Shown: positions 1 through 8,279 of the stretch, piece by piece
How the letters are laid out: every line of letters starts with the position of its first letter
Numbering within the stretch: position 1 is the first letter of the stretch
Assembly: GCF_003148805.1 (NCBI RefSeq)
Contig: NZ_QGGX01000009.1
Location: 186,001-250,000 of the forward strand
DNA: 64,000 nt
Reading direction: 5' to 3'
Source of the DNA: Aminobacter sp. AP02
GTDB taxonomy: Bacteria; Pseudomonadota; Alphaproteobacteria; Rhizobiales; Rhizobiaceae
Position numbers and translations under genes: made by a program
The notes under the pieces: model-generated
Told to the model about the DNA's origin: nothing
Database searches by the model: none
What the model saw: the letters and a program-made list of their open reading frames with translations, nothing else

Positions 1-75
1 GACATATCGCGGCTGACCGTGTGATTTTGACACCCATCACGCACCGCTGTCTCGTGCGCACCGGGAGGAACAGAC

Positions 76-2178
76 ATGTCAGACACGCGCTCCAGCTCGC
101 GCCTCGCCGATCTTTGGGACGACGCGAAAGCCGCTGCCATGAGCGAGCCGCAACGTCTGCTTTATCGCTCCAATCTTCTCGGTTCGGACAAGCGCATCAC
201 GAATTTTGGTGGCGGCAACACTTCGGCCAAGGTGATGGAAAAAGACCCGCTCACCGGCGGCATGGTCGAAGTTCTGTGGGTCAAGGGGTCGGGTGGCGAC
301 GTCGGCACGATCAAGCTCGACGGCTTCTCCACGCTCTACCAGGACAAGCTCAATGGCCTGAAGCAACTCTATCGCGGCGTCGAGTTCGAAGACGAGATGG
401 TCGGTTACCTGCCGCATTGCACCTTCAATCTCAATCCGCGCGCGGCCTCCATCGACACGCCGCTCCATGCCTATGTGCCCAAGAAGCATGTCGACCACAT
501 GCACCCCGACGCGATCATTGCGATTGCCGCTTCGAAAAACAGCCGGGAGCAGACCAAGGACATATTTGGCGGCGAGATCGGCTGGCTGCCGTGGAAGAAG
601 CCCGGCTACGAGTTGGGTCTGTGGCTGGAGAAGTTCTGCCAGGAAAACCCGGATGCCAGGGGCGTCGTGCTCGAAAGCCACGGCCTGTTTACCTGGGGCG
701 AGACGGCCAAGGACAGCTACGAGACCACCATCCGCATCATCAATCGGGCCATCGAATGGTTCGAGCAAAATACCGCCGGCAAGACGATCTTCGGCGGCTT
801 TGCCCGGCCAACGCTGTCAGCGCCAGAGCGCCGCGCCGTCGCTGCAAAGCTGATGCCGGCGATCCGCGGCCTGATCTCGGCGTCGGAGCCGAAGGTCGGC
901 CACTTCGACGACCAGGACGCGGTGCTGGAATTCGTCGGCTCGAAGGAACTCGAACATCTCGCGGCACTGGGAACCAGCTGCCCCGACCACTTCCTGCGCA
1001 CCAAGATCCGCCCGCTGGTCGTCGACTTCGATCCGGCCCGCCCCGACATCGACAAGACCCTCGCCGGCCTTGCCGACGCCGTGGAGGACTACCGCAAAGG
1101 CTACGCCGCCTACTACGAGCGCTGCAAGCGTGCCGACTCGCCTGCCATCCGCGACCCCAATGCGGTCGTCTACCTCGTCCCCGGCGTCGGCATGATCACT
1201 TTTGCCAAAGACAAGGCCACCGCGCGCATCTCGGGCGAGTTCTACGTCAACGCCATCAATGTCATGCGCGGCGCGTCCACGGTGTCGACCTATGTCGGCC
1301 TGCCCGAGCAGGAGGCATTCGACATCGAATACTGGCTGCTCGAAGAGGCAAAACTGCAGCGCATGCCCAAGCCGAAATCGCTTGCTGGCCGCATTGCGCT
1401 GGTCACCGGAGGTGCCGGCGGCATCGGCAAGGCAACGGCCGCGCGACTGCTGCGCGAAGGCGCCTGCGTGGTCCTAGCCGACATCGACCAGGTAGCCCTC
1501 GAAACTGCCGAACAGGAGCTGTCCAAAGCTTTCGGCAAGGACTTCGTGCGCCCTGTCCGCATCGACGTGACCAGCGAGGAACAGGTCATATCGGGCTTCA
1601 CGGATACGGCAATCGAGTTCGGCGGCATCGACATACTGGTGTCCAATGCCGGCCTTGCCTCGTCCGCGCCGATCGAGGAGACGACGCTCGCTTTGTGGAA
1701 CAAGAACATGGACATCCTGGCGACAGGCTATTTCCTTGTGTCGCGCGAGGCGTTCAAGCTGTTCCGCACCCAAAAGATCGGCGGCAACGTCGTTTTCGTC
1801 GCCTCCAAGAACGGCCTTGCCGCCTCGCCAAATGCCGCTGCCTATTGCACCGCGAAGGCTGCCGAAATCCATCTCGCCCGTTGCCTCGCATTGGAGGGTG
1901 CGAGCGAGCAGATCCGCGTCAACGTCGTCAATCCGGACGCCGTCCTGCGCGGCTCCAAGATATGGACCGGCGAATGGAAGGAACAGCGCGCCGCGGCCTA
2001 CAACATGTCGACCGACGAGCTCGAGGAACACTACCGTTCGCGCTCGATGCTGAAGCGCTCGGTGTTTCCCGAAGACATCGCCGAGGCGATCTACTTCTTC
2101 GCCTCCGACATGTCGGCCAAATCGACCGGCAACATCATCAATGTCGACGCTGGCAACGCGCAGAGTTTTACGCGGTAG
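76..2178 (+). CDS. rhaD: Bifunctional rhamnulose-1-phosphate aldolase / short-chain dehydrogenase
   Basis: This 700-residue protein joins two domains. Roughly residues 15-420 are a class II (zinc) aldolase fold; the GGGNTSAK segment near residue 47 and the HMHPDA segment are typical of the rhamnulose-1-phosphate aldolase branch. Residues from about 437 onward are a Rossmann short-chain dehydrogenase, with TGGAGGIG near 442 and the catalytic YxxxK (YCTAK) at 590-594. The family cleaves L-rhamnulose 1-phosphate to dihydroxyacetone phosphate and L-lactaldehyde; the fused dehydrogenase is thought to process the lactaldehyde. A strong GGGAGGA Shine-Dalgarno lies 7 nt before the ATG. rhaI follows 168 bp downstream on the same strand, which supports a rhamnose pathway role. 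The fusion is known from rhizobia and bacilli. The physiological redox direction of the second domain is not visible from sequence. Confidence 0.93.
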   Translation: MSDTRSSSRLADLWDDAKAAAMSEPQRLLYRSNLLGSDKRITNFGGGNTSAKVMEKDPLTGGMVEVLWVKGSGGDVGTIKLDGFSTLYQDKLNGLKQLYRGVEFEDEMVGYLPHCTFNLNPRAASIDTPLHAYVPKKHVDHMHPDAIIAIAASKNSREQTKDIFGGEIGWLPWKKPGYELGLWLEKFCQENPDARGVVLESHGLFTWGETAKDSYETTIRIINRAIEWFEQNTAGKTIFGGFARPTLSAPERRAVAAKLMPAIRGLISASEPKVGHFDDQDAVLEFVGSKELEHLAALGTSCPDHFLRTKIRPLVVDFDPARPDIDKTLAGLADAVEDYRKGYAAYYERCKRADSPAIRDPNAVVYLVPGVGMITFAKDKATARISGEFYVNAINVMRGASTVSTYVGLPEQEAFDIEYWLLEEAKLQRMPKPKSLAGRIALVTGGAGGIGKATAARLLREGACVVLADIDQVALETAEQELSKAFGKDFVRPVRIDVTSEEQVISGFTDTAIEFGGIDILVSNAGLASSAPIEETTLALWNKNMDILATGYFLVSREAFKLFRTQKIGGNVVFVASKNGLAASPNAAAYCTAKAAEIHLARCLALEGASEQIRVNVVNPDAVLRGSKIWTGEWKEQRAAAYNMSTDELEEHYRSRSMLKRSVFPEDIAEAIYFFASDMSAKSTGNIINVDAGNAQSFTR

Positions 2179-2193
2179 GACGGTTGACGAGAC

Positions 2194-2315
2194 GCTGCCC
2201 CTCATCCCCCTGCCGGGACCTTCTCCCCGTAGAAGGGGGCTGGCCACAACGGCACCGCTTGTCTCCTTCTCCCCGCTTGCGGGGAGAAGGTCCCGGCAGG
2301 GGGATGAGGGGCAGC
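2194..2315. repeat. RIME-like palindromic intergenic element with 35-bp perfect arms
   Basis: Bases 2194-2228 and 2281-2315 are perfect inverted copies of each other (35 bp). The 52-bp centre holds a second hairpin built from CTCCTTCTCCCC and GGGGAGAAGG. The CCTTCTCCCC/GGGGAGAAGG and CCCCTCATCC words are those of the rhizobial intergenic mosaic elements (RIME). The element fills most of the gap between rhaD and rhaI, so it would be transcribed as a very stable stem that could shape relative rhaD/rhaI expression. Related copies lie inside cobN. Confidence 0.85.
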
Positions 2316-2346
2316 GCAAGCCGAAAAAACTTGGGAGGAATTTGCA

Positions 2347-3639
2347 GTGACCGAACAGATCATAGCGGCCGAGATTGTCGCAAAAGACAACGCCGCGCGT
2401 GAAAGCAATCTCCGCCGCGACTACGACGCGCTGGGCGAGCAGCTCGAGCGGCGCGGCATCAAGATCGACGCCATCCGCGACAAGGTGCAGAATTTTGGTG
2501 TCGCCATCCCGTCCTGGGGTGTGGGCACCGGCGGCACGCGTTTTGCTCGGTTTCCGGGCACTGGCGAGCCGCGCGATATCTTCGACAAGATCGAGGATTG
2601 CGCCATCATCAACGAACTGACCAAGGCGACCCCCACCGTGTCGCTGCATATCCCCTGGGACAAGGCCGACGCCAACAGGCTGAAGCAGGCGGCGAGCCGC
2701 TTCGGTCTCGGCTTCGATGCCATGAACTCCAACACCTTCTCCGACGCCAGGGGCCAGGAGCGTTCCTACAAATACGGTTCACTGTCGCACGCCGACGCCG
2801 GCACCCGCCGGCAAGCGGTCGAGCACAATCTCGAATGCATCGAGATCGGCAAGACGATCGGCTCCAAGGCGCTGACGGTATGGATCGGCGACGGCTCGAA
2901 TTTCCCCGGCCAGGTCAATTTCGCCAAGGCCTTCGAGCGCTATCTTGATTCGATGCGCGAGATTTACGCAGCCTTGCCCGAGGACTGGCGGCTGTTTTCC
3001 GAGCACAAGATGTACGAGCCTGCCTTCTATTCGACTGTCGTGCAGGACTGGGGCACCAACTACATCATCGCTAAGGAGTTGGGGCCGAAGGCGTTCTGCC
3101 TCGTCGACCTCGGCCACCACGCGCCCAACGTCAACATCGAGATGATCGTCTCCCGGCTGATCCAGTTCAAAAAGCTCGGCGGCTTCCATTTCAACGATTC
3201 GAAATATGGCGACGACGACCTCGACGCCGGCTCGATCGACCCATATCGGCTCTTCCTCGTCTTCAATGAGTTGGTCGACGCCGAACTCAACCACGCCGAC
3301 GGCTTCAACCCTGCCCACATGCTCGACCAGAGCCACAACGTCACCGATCCGATCGAGAGCCTGATGCTGTCGGCGGTCGAAGTGCAGCGCGCCTATGCGA
3401 CGGCACTGCTGGTCGACCGGACGGCGCTGGAAGGTTTCCAGGAAACCAATGACGCGCTGATGGCGACCCAGACGCTGAAAACCGCCTACCGCACGGATGT
3501 CGAACCGATCCTTGCCATGGCGCGACTCAGATCAGGCGGCGCCATCGACCCCGTCGCCTCGTACCGCGCGGCGGGCTACCGCTCCAAGGTGGCCGCGGAG
3601 CGTCCGGCAGTGGTGGGCGGCAGCGGCGGCATAGTCTAA
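2347..3639 (+). CDS. rhaI: L-rhamnose isomerase, rhizobial RhaI type
   Basis: A 430-residue sugar isomerase of the xylose-isomerase-like TIM-barrel family, matching the RhaI type used by Pseudomonas stutzeri and rhizobia rather than the E. coli RhaA type. It would convert L-rhamnose to L-rhamnulose in the cytoplasm, one step before phosphorylation and RhaD cleavage. Recognisable segments are the N-terminal SWGVGTGGTRF, the VDLGHHAPN segment in the middle and the FHFNDSKYGDDDLD stretch, which carry the metal-binding acidic and histidine residues. A GGGAGGA Shine-Dalgarno (GGGAGGAATTTGCAGTG) precedes the GTG start. The stop codon overlaps the convergent phosphatase gene: TAA at 3637-3639 shares two bases with the opposite TAG. 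No kinase or transporter gene for rhamnose is in the window. Confidence 0.92.
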   Translation: MTEQIIAAEIVAKDNAARESNLRRDYDALGEQLERRGIKIDAIRDKVQNFGVAIPSWGVGTGGTRFARFPGTGEPRDIFDKIEDCAIINELTKATPTVSLHIPWDKADANRLKQAASRFGLGFDAMNSNTFSDARGQERSYKYGSLSHADAGTRRQAVEHNLECIEIGKTIGSKALTVWIGDGSNFPGQVNFAKAFERYLDSMREIYAALPEDWRLFSEHKMYEPAFYSTVVQDWGTNYIIAKELGPKAFCLVDLGHHAPNVNIEMIVSRLIQFKKLGGFHFNDSKYGDDDLDAGSIDPYRLFLVFNELVDAELNHADGFNPAHMLDQSHNVTDPIESLMLSAVEVQRAYATALLVDRTALEGFQETNDALMATQTLKTAYRTDVEPILAMARLRSGGAIDPVASYRAAGYRSKVAAERPAVVGGSGGIV

Positions 3640-4139
3640 AAGTCCAGTCCGAAGGGCACGCCTTCGAAGCAATCGGCACCGCGGCCGATTGCGGCAATGG
3701 CCGCCACCATGCGCCCGTCGCGGCCCAAAATCTGGTCGGCGACAGCGATCAGGCGCGGATTGGGCGTCGCCGATGGCGACAGCCGGCGCAGCGTAGCGGC
3801 AAGCTCGGCCTCGTCTCGCGTTGGCGAGAACGCCGCGGCGATGATGTAGGCCGAGGCCGTCGACCGGCTGACCCCGGCGTAGCAGTTGATCGCCAGCGGC
3901 CGCGACCGGTCCCAGCTGTTCGCGAAATCCAGGATACGGCGCACATGCGCCTCGCCAGGCAGCGTCATGCCGTCTTGCTCGGCAGAGATGTCGTGCATGT
4001 TCATCAAAAGGTGGTTTTCAGCGCGGATCGCATCCGGCCGCGTCATCTCGGTGCCTGTCGTCAGCAGCGAGATCAGCCGTTCGGCGCCCACACGTGCAAC
4101 CGTCTCGTCGACCTTGGAGAGCGGGCATACATAGATCAT
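3636..4139 (-). CDS. Tyrosine/dual-specificity phosphatase-like protein linked to cobalamin genes
   Basis: A 167-residue protein with the cysteine-phosphatase signature C-x5-R at residues 86-92 (CYAGVSR), followed by SRSTAS as in the protein tyrosine/dual-specificity phosphatase family. The start codon overlaps the stop codon of the upstream threonine-phosphate decarboxylase gene (ATGA type), so the two are translationally coupled. Rhizobial genomes often keep this pair. The substrate is unknown. Because the partner gene serves the nucleotide-loop branch of cobalamin synthesis, and no alpha-ribazole or adenosylcobalamin phosphate phosphatase gene is recognisable in the window, it is a candidate for that missing dephosphorylation. 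That is inference only; annotation pipelines usually call it a hypothetical or tyrosine phosphatase. Confidence 0.75.
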   Translation of the reverse strand: MIYVCPLSKVDETVARVGAERLISLLTTGTEMTRPDAIRAENHLLMNMHDISAEQDGMTLPGEAHVRRILDFANSWDRSRPLAINCYAGVSRSTASAYIIAAAFSPTRDEAELAATLRRLSPSATPNPRLIAVADQILGRDGRMVAAIAAIGRGADCFEGVPFGLDF

Positions 4140-5191
4140 CCGACCGCCCCCTTGGCTTGTTGCCGGTCCTGCGCCCAGTCACCCAAGGCAATGTCGAGCC
4201 GTCGCCACTCCAATTCGGTACCCGGCAAGCCGCAGCGCAGTTGCGTCGGACGGTCGGCAAACCTGCGTACCAATATCCCCTCGCGACCCAGAGCCTTGAA
4301 CAAGCCGGCGGCGTCAGGGATGTCGACGTGGCGGAACAGCGAGGTGCCGCCGGTTACGATCACGCCGACGCGTGCAAAAGCCTGGTCCAGCCGGTGCGCG
4401 GCATGAGCGAGCGTGATCCGCATCTCGCGCTGCCAGTCGCTGTCCGACAACGCCTTGATGCCATATTCGAGCGACGGCACCGCAACCGACCACGGCCCAA
4501 GCTCTTCCTCCAGCCGCCCCGCAATATCGGGGTGTGCCAGCGCAAAACCGAGCCGGATGCCGGCCAACCCATAGAACTTGCCAAAGGAACGCAGGACGAC
4601 AATGCCGCCCTGTTCGACATCGCCGGCGAGGCTCTGCGACTGAGGTCCAACATCCATGAACGCCTCATCGACCACCAGCAATCCGCCGCGCAAGCGCAGG
4701 CTGGCTGCCAGTTCGAGCAAATCGGATCGCTGCACCACTCGCCCGTCGGGATTGTTCGGATTGACCACCACGGCTAGGTCTGCGTCGAGGAGTTGTTCAA
4801 ACGAATGCGCCTCCACCACCTGATGACCGGCAATCGCGGCGGCGCGCGCGTGCTCCTGATAGGTCGGTCCGAGCACGAAGGCCCGACCGGGGCGAACCAG
4901 CGAAGCAATGCGCGGAAGAAGTATCTGCGTGCCCGGTGCAGGCACCACATTGGCCGCCGTCGGCGCGCCATAGGCGGTTGCGGCGATGGCTGCGAGGTCG
5001 CGTGCGCGGCCCGGCTCGGGCAGGCGCGACAAGGCTGTGGCAGGCAGCTCGAAAAGCGGATAGGAGTGCGGGTTGATCCCGGTCGACAAGTCGACGAACG
5101 GCTCGGGCGCTCCAGGAAACAGCGCCCTCGCCCGCTCCAGGCTGCCGCCGTGGTCGACCGTCCCAGTCCTTCGTCCATCAAGAAGCGTCAT
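4136..5191 (-). CDS. cobC: L-threonine-O-3-phosphate decarboxylase (cobC of Pseudomonas denitrificans nomenclature)
   Basis: A 351-residue fold-type I pyridoxal-phosphate enzyme of the aminotransferase class I/II family. The opening FVDLSTGINPHSYP and the central NPNNPDG are hallmarks of CobC/CobD decarboxylases, and the lysine of RSFGKFYGLAG is the likely Schiff-base residue. The reaction makes (R)-1-amino-2-propanol phosphate for the aminopropanol arm of cobalamin. The product is used by CbiB, whose gene starts divergently: the two ATG codons share the CATG at 5189-5192. An AGGAAGG Shine-Dalgarno lies about 13 nt upstream of the start, inside cbiB. The downstream phosphatase gene overlaps by 4 nt. 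In Salmonella nomenclature this enzyme is CobD, so symbols can mislead. Confidence 0.9.
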   Translation of the reverse strand: MTLLDGRRTGTVDHGGSLERARALFPGAPEPFVDLSTGINPHSYPLFELPATALSRLPEPGRARDLAAIAATAYGAPTAANVVPAPGTQILLPRIASLVRPGRAFVLGPTYQEHARAAAIAGHQVVEAHSFEQLLDADLAVVVNPNNPDGRVVQRSDLLELAASLRLRGGLLVVDEAFMDVGPQSQSLAGDVEQGGIVVLRSFGKFYGLAGIRLGFALAHPDIAGRLEEELGPWSVAVPSLEYGIKALSDSDWQREMRITLAHAAHRLDQAFARVGVIVTGGTSLFRHVDIPDAAGLFKALGREGILVRRFADRPTQLRCGLPGTELEWRRLDIALGDWAQDRQQAKGAVG

Positions 5192-6155
5192 GTTCGTTCC
5201 GCTAGCCTTCCTGTCGCTTCTGTTCGAACTCGGTCTCGGTTATCCGGACCGGCTGGTGCGTACCATCGGCCACCCGGTGATCTGGGTCGGAAAGCTGATA
5301 TCCTTTCTCGACACCACCCTCAACCGCGCCACCGATACCGACGCCAGACGGCGTATTTTGGGTGTGGTAGCGCTCGCGATCATCGTTTGCGTTCCGGCGA
5401 GTATCGCCCTTGCCATCGAGCGCCTTTTTGGTCTTGTCCCCTTCGGCATCCTTCTCACCGCGATCGCCGCCTCCAGCCTGGTCGCCCAGCGCAGCCTCGG
5501 CAGCCATGTGAAAGCGGTGGCAGACGCGCTCGAAGGCGGCGGCATAGCCGCAGGCCGCAAGGCGGTATCGCAAATCGTCGGTCGTGACCCCGAACGGCTC
5601 GACGAAGCCGGGGTCAGCCGCGCCGCCATCGAAAGCCTGGCCGAGAACTTCTCCGACGGCATCACCGCGCCTGCCTTCTGGCTTGCCGTCTTCGGCTTCG
5701 CCGGAGGTGCCGCCTACAAGGCTGCCAACACCGCCGATTCGATGATCGGCCACCGCACCAAGCGCCACGAGGCCTTCGGCTGGGCTGCCGCCCGGTTCGA
5801 CGACCTGATCAACCTGCCGGCATCGCGGCTGACCGCCCTGCTGATCGTGCTCGCCGCCTTTCTCGTGCCCGGCGCCGACCCGCACCGCGCGTGGCAGGCC
5901 GTCTGGCGCGACGCGAAAAAACACCGTTCGCCCAATGCCGGCTGGCCCGAAGCCGCGATGGCCGGCGCGCTCGGCCTCGCCCTTGCCGGTCCACGCGCTT
6001 ATGGCGGGGTGATGGTCGACGATGCCTTCATGGGCGATGGCGGCCGGCGCGAAGCGCACGCGCAGGATATCCGCGCCGCACTCAGGCTTTACTGGACCGC
6101 CGATGCGCTGATGGTCTGTGCAATGGGATTGATTGCCGTCATCCTCTGGCTTTAG
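5190..6155 (+). CDS. cbiB: Adenosylcobinamide-phosphate synthase (CbiB; cobD of P. denitrificans)
   Basis: A 321-residue polytopic inner-membrane protein of the CbiB/CobD family. It attaches aminopropanol phosphate to adenosylcobyric acid. The N-terminus MFVPLAFLSLLFE followed by GYPDRLVRTIGHPVIWVG is the classic family start. The internal ESLAENFSDGITAPAFW block and NTADSMIGH are the conserved active-site segments. I chose the ATG at 5190 because it gives this standard N-terminus; an upstream in-frame ATG at 5073 would add 39 residues that are the antisense of cobC. The start overlaps the divergent cobC start, so each gene's control region must lie inside the other's coding sequence. It ends 7 bp before the convergent cobO. 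Confidence 0.92.
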   Translation: MFVPLAFLSLLFELGLGYPDRLVRTIGHPVIWVGKLISFLDTTLNRATDTDARRRILGVVALAIIVCVPASIALAIERLFGLVPFGILLTAIAASSLVAQRSLGSHVKAVADALEGGGIAAGRKAVSQIVGRDPERLDEAGVSRAAIESLAENFSDGITAPAFWLAVFGFAGGAAYKAANTADSMIGHRTKRHEAFGWAAARFDDLINLPASRLTALLIVLAAFLVPGADPHRAWQAVWRDAKKHRSPNAGWPEAAMAGALGLALAGPRAYGGVMVDDAFMGDGGRREAHAQDIRAALRLYWTADALMVCAMGLIAVILWL

Positions 6156-6162
6156 CCGCCCG

Positions 6163-6780
6163 TCAGAACTCGATACCCTTCTGCGCCTTCACTCCCGATG
6201 CAAAATGGTGCTTCGTAGCCCCCATCTCGGTGACGAGGTCGGCCGCCTCGACCAGTGCCGGCTTGGCGTTGCGCCCGGTGACCACGACATGCAATCCCTC
6301 GCGCCGGCCCTTGAGCGCAGCAACGACGGCTTCGAGGTCGAGATAGTCGTAGCGTAGCGCGATGTTGAGCTCGTCGAGCACGACAAGCGCGATGCTGGGA
6401 TCGGCCATCAGCTCCTGAGCCTTGGCCCAGGCAGCCTCTGCAGCGGCGATGTCGCGCTTGATGTCTTGTGTCTCCCAGGTGAAGCCTTCTCCCATTGTGT
6501 GCCAGACGACGCGGTCGCCGAAAGCGGCAAACGCATCCTGCTCGCCCGAATGCCACGCACCCTTGATGAACTGCACCACGCCGACACGATGGCCGTAGCC
6601 GAGCATGCGCAGCGCCAACCCGAAGGCCGCGGTCGACTTGCCCTTGCCGGGGCCCGTATTGACGATCAGCAGGCCCTTTTCGACGATGGTCTTTTCCGCC
6701 ACCTCGGCGTCTTGCACTGCCTTGCGCTTCGCCATCTTGGCGCGATGGCGCTCGGCCTCGGTCTCGTTGATGTCCTTCAT
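6163..6780 (-). CDS. cobO: Cob(I)yrinic acid a,c-diamide adenosyltransferase (CobO/BtuR/CobA type)
   Basis: A 205-residue P-loop ATP:corrinoid adenosyltransferase. The Walker A is GPGKGKSTAAFG near residues 43-54, and the FIKGAW, GEGFTWETQD and VVLDELNIALRY segments are signatures of the BtuR/CobO/CobP family. It forms the Co-C bond to 5'-deoxyadenosine on Co(I) corrinoids. Its charged N-terminal 35 residues are the normal family extension. It is the last gene of the minus-strand cbtB-cbtA-cobU-cobO run, with 1 bp separating it from cobU, so it is likely under the upstream cobalamin riboswitch. Confidence 0.95.
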   Translation of the reverse strand: MKDINETEAERHRAKMAKRKAVQDAEVAEKTIVEKGLLIVNTGPGKGKSTAAFGLALRMLGYGHRVGVVQFIKGAWHSGEQDAFAAFGDRVVWHTMGEGFTWETQDIKRDIAAAEAAWAKAQELMADPSIALVVLDELNIALRYDYLDLEAVVAALKGRREGLHVVVTGRNAKPALVEAADLVTEMGATKHHFASGVKAQKGIEF

Positions 6781-6781
6781 C

Positions 6782-7291
6782 TCATTTCACTTTCATCGGC
6801 AAGCCGGCGACCATGAACAGCACCTCGTCAGCGCCGCCCGCTACCATTTGATTGAGCCTGCCGGCAGCGTCGCGGAAGCGACGCGCCAGCGCATTGTCGG
6901 GCACGATTCCAAGCCCGACCTCGTTGGCAACGACAAACCATGGGCCGCGCGGCCGCGACAGCACCTCGGCGAGCCGAGCGCTTTCAACCTCGACGTCATG
7001 ATCGGCCAGCAGATGATTGGTAAGCCAAAGCGTCAGGCAGTCGACCAGCACCGGCGCGCCATCAGGCAGGCTGGCGAGCACGCCCACCAGATCGAGCGGC
7101 GCGTCGAGCGTCCGCCAGCCCTCGCCGCGGCGGCCGCGATGGATCGAAATGCGCTCGCGCATCTCGTCGTCATAGGCCTGCGCCGTGGCGATATACGTCC
7201 ACGGCGCAGGAAACTGCGTGATGAGCCGCTCGGCATGCGCGCTCTTTCCAGAGCGCGCACCGCCAAGCAGAAATGTCAGTTTCTCAGGCAA
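6782..7291 (-). CDS. cobU: Bifunctional adenosylcobinamide kinase / guanylyltransferase (cobP)
   Basis: The CobU/CobP enzyme phosphorylates adenosylcobinamide and then transfers GMP to it. The Walker A GGARSGKS sits at residues 8-15 with the start chosen here, which is its normal place in the family. The YIATAQAYDDEM, HRGRR and VDCLTLWLTN segments are also diagnostic. The chosen start is a TTG at 7289-7291 (169 residues), overlapping the cbtA stop by 8 nt. An in-frame ATG at 7354 would add 21 residues that only mirror cbtA coding sequence and match nothing in the family, so I consider it less likely. Overlap with cbtA indicates translational coupling within the riboswitch-controlled operon. 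Confidence 0.9.
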   Translation of the reverse strand: MPEKLTFLLGGARSGKSAHAERLITQFPAPWTYIATAQAYDDEMRERISIHRGRRGEGWRTLDAPLDLVGVLASLPDGAPVLVDCLTLWLTNHLLADHDVEVESARLAEVLSRPRGPWFVVANEVGLGIVPDNALARRFRDAAGRLNQMVAGGADEVLFMVAGLPMKVK

Positions 7292-8039
7292 AGCTGCCGC
7301 GCAATGCGCCCTGCGAACCCATGAAACGCTGCCGCACCGCACCGGCGACAGCACCGAGCACCACCCAGAACACCAGATTGGTGATGGTCACGGCAACAAC
7401 GAAGCTGTGATGCAGATCGGCGGGGATCGGCGATTCGTGGCTTTCAGGCTGTGGCGCACCAATGATGTGTGGAGCAACAATCAGGGCAACGCCAAGGATG
7501 GCCAGCGGCAGCGACTGCTTGAAGGCGATGAGCGCCAATCCGGCCGCGGTTGCCACCACCGTCATCGTCCACCAGACTTGGCGCGCACCAAGATCGGCAG
7601 CCGGCATGGCAGGCAGTTCTGGCGGAAGCCCAAGGCCGGGAGCCAGGGTGAAGACTGCAAAACCGGCAAAACCCCAAAACACACCTTGACGCCAGTTGGC
7701 GATGCCTCCGGCGAATTCGGAAACGGCAACAAGGATCAGCGCGAAAGCAACGCCGCTGACGATGTTGGCCAGGGCCGAATAAGCGAAACGCTCGAAGCCA
7801 TCGGCGGGAGCCCAGGCCTCAGCCTCTTCGGCGGGAGCTACGGCTTGCGCCGCGGGCGCGGTGGTCTCAGCGCCAGCGGCCGGTGCCGCGGCGTGGTCAT
7901 GGCCGCCACCCGCATTCTCATAGGTCTCGGCCTTGAGGATCAGTGGGACGGTTGCGTAGGTTTGAAGCGCGGCAAGGATCACGCCAGCCAATAGGCCGCT
8001 GATCGCCGCGATGAACACGACGTTGCGAAACACAGACAT
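7284..8039 (-). CDS. cbtA: CbtA-family putative cobalt transporter subunit
   Basis: A 251-residue membrane protein with five or so predicted transmembrane segments. The N-terminal helix FRNVVFIAAISGLLAG is followed by an Ala/Glu/His-containing loop (HDHAA near residue 47), and the last helices contain NLVFWVVLGAVAGAV. CbtA was predicted from comparative genomics as a cobalt importer subunit acting with the small protein CbtB; both are usually behind B12 riboswitches, as here. The ATG at 8039 is preferred to an in-frame ATG at 8174 because the latter would read through the cbtB coding region. cbtB ends 16 bp upstream. The function as a cobalt permease is family knowledge, not proven by this sequence. 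Confidence 0.88.
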   Translation of the reverse strand: MSVFRNVVFIAAISGLLAGVILAALQTYATVPLILKAETYENAGGGHDHAAAPAAGAETTAPAAQAVAPAEEAEAWAPADGFERFAYSALANIVSGVAFALILVAVSEFAGGIANWRQGVFWGFAGFAVFTLAPGLGLPPELPAMPAADLGARQVWWTMTVVATAAGLALIAFKQSLPLAILGVALIVAPHIIGAPQPESHESPIPADLHHSFVVAVTITNLVFWVVLGAVAGAVRQRFMGSQGALRGSFA

Positions 8040-8055
8040 GGTTGGGGTGCTTTCG

Positions 8056-8232
8056 TTAGTGGCAGGGGAAAGCCATCGAGTGGCGATAGTCGTGGGCAGC
8101 GTTGTGCACCACGTCCATATGCGAGAACCCGAGGAAGCCAACAACGAAAAGTCCGAGCAGCGCCGCAAGCGCAAGTTGCAAGGTGCGCGACTGCGAGGAA
8201 ACGTCGGCGCCGATTGCAGAAATGGTATTCAT
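8056..8232 (-). CDS. cbtB: CbtB-family small cobalt transporter subunit
   Basis: A 58-residue single-span membrane protein. It begins MNTISAIGADVSS, has one hydrophobic segment (ALAALLGLFVVGFLGF, about residues 21-36) and ends in a histidine-rich tail, HMDVVHNAAHDYRHSM, with a final CH. The histidine tail next to the membrane is the CbtB hallmark and is the likely metal-binding part. A GAAAGGA Shine-Dalgarno at 8240-8246 lies 7 nt upstream of the ATG. This is the first gene after the cobalamin riboswitch and precedes cbtA. It is short enough to be missed by length-filtered gene calling. Confidence 0.9.
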   Translation of the reverse strand: MNTISAIGADVSSQSRTLQLALAALLGLFVVGFLGFSHMDVVHNAAHDYRHSMAFPCH

Positions 8233-8279
8233 CTTAAAATCCTTTCGCCCTCCACCCGAGGGCCCTTAGAAGTGTCCCT

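Noticed and set aside
1-24. Possible last codons of an upstream gene (frame ending in TGA at 22-24)
   Set aside because: Only seven codons are visible; nothing identifies a protein, so it is not annotated.
21-2402. A 793-codon frame overlapping rhaD in another phase
   Set aside because: Arginine-rich composition typical of a +1 shadow in high-GC DNA; rhaD fills the same region with full two-domain similarity.
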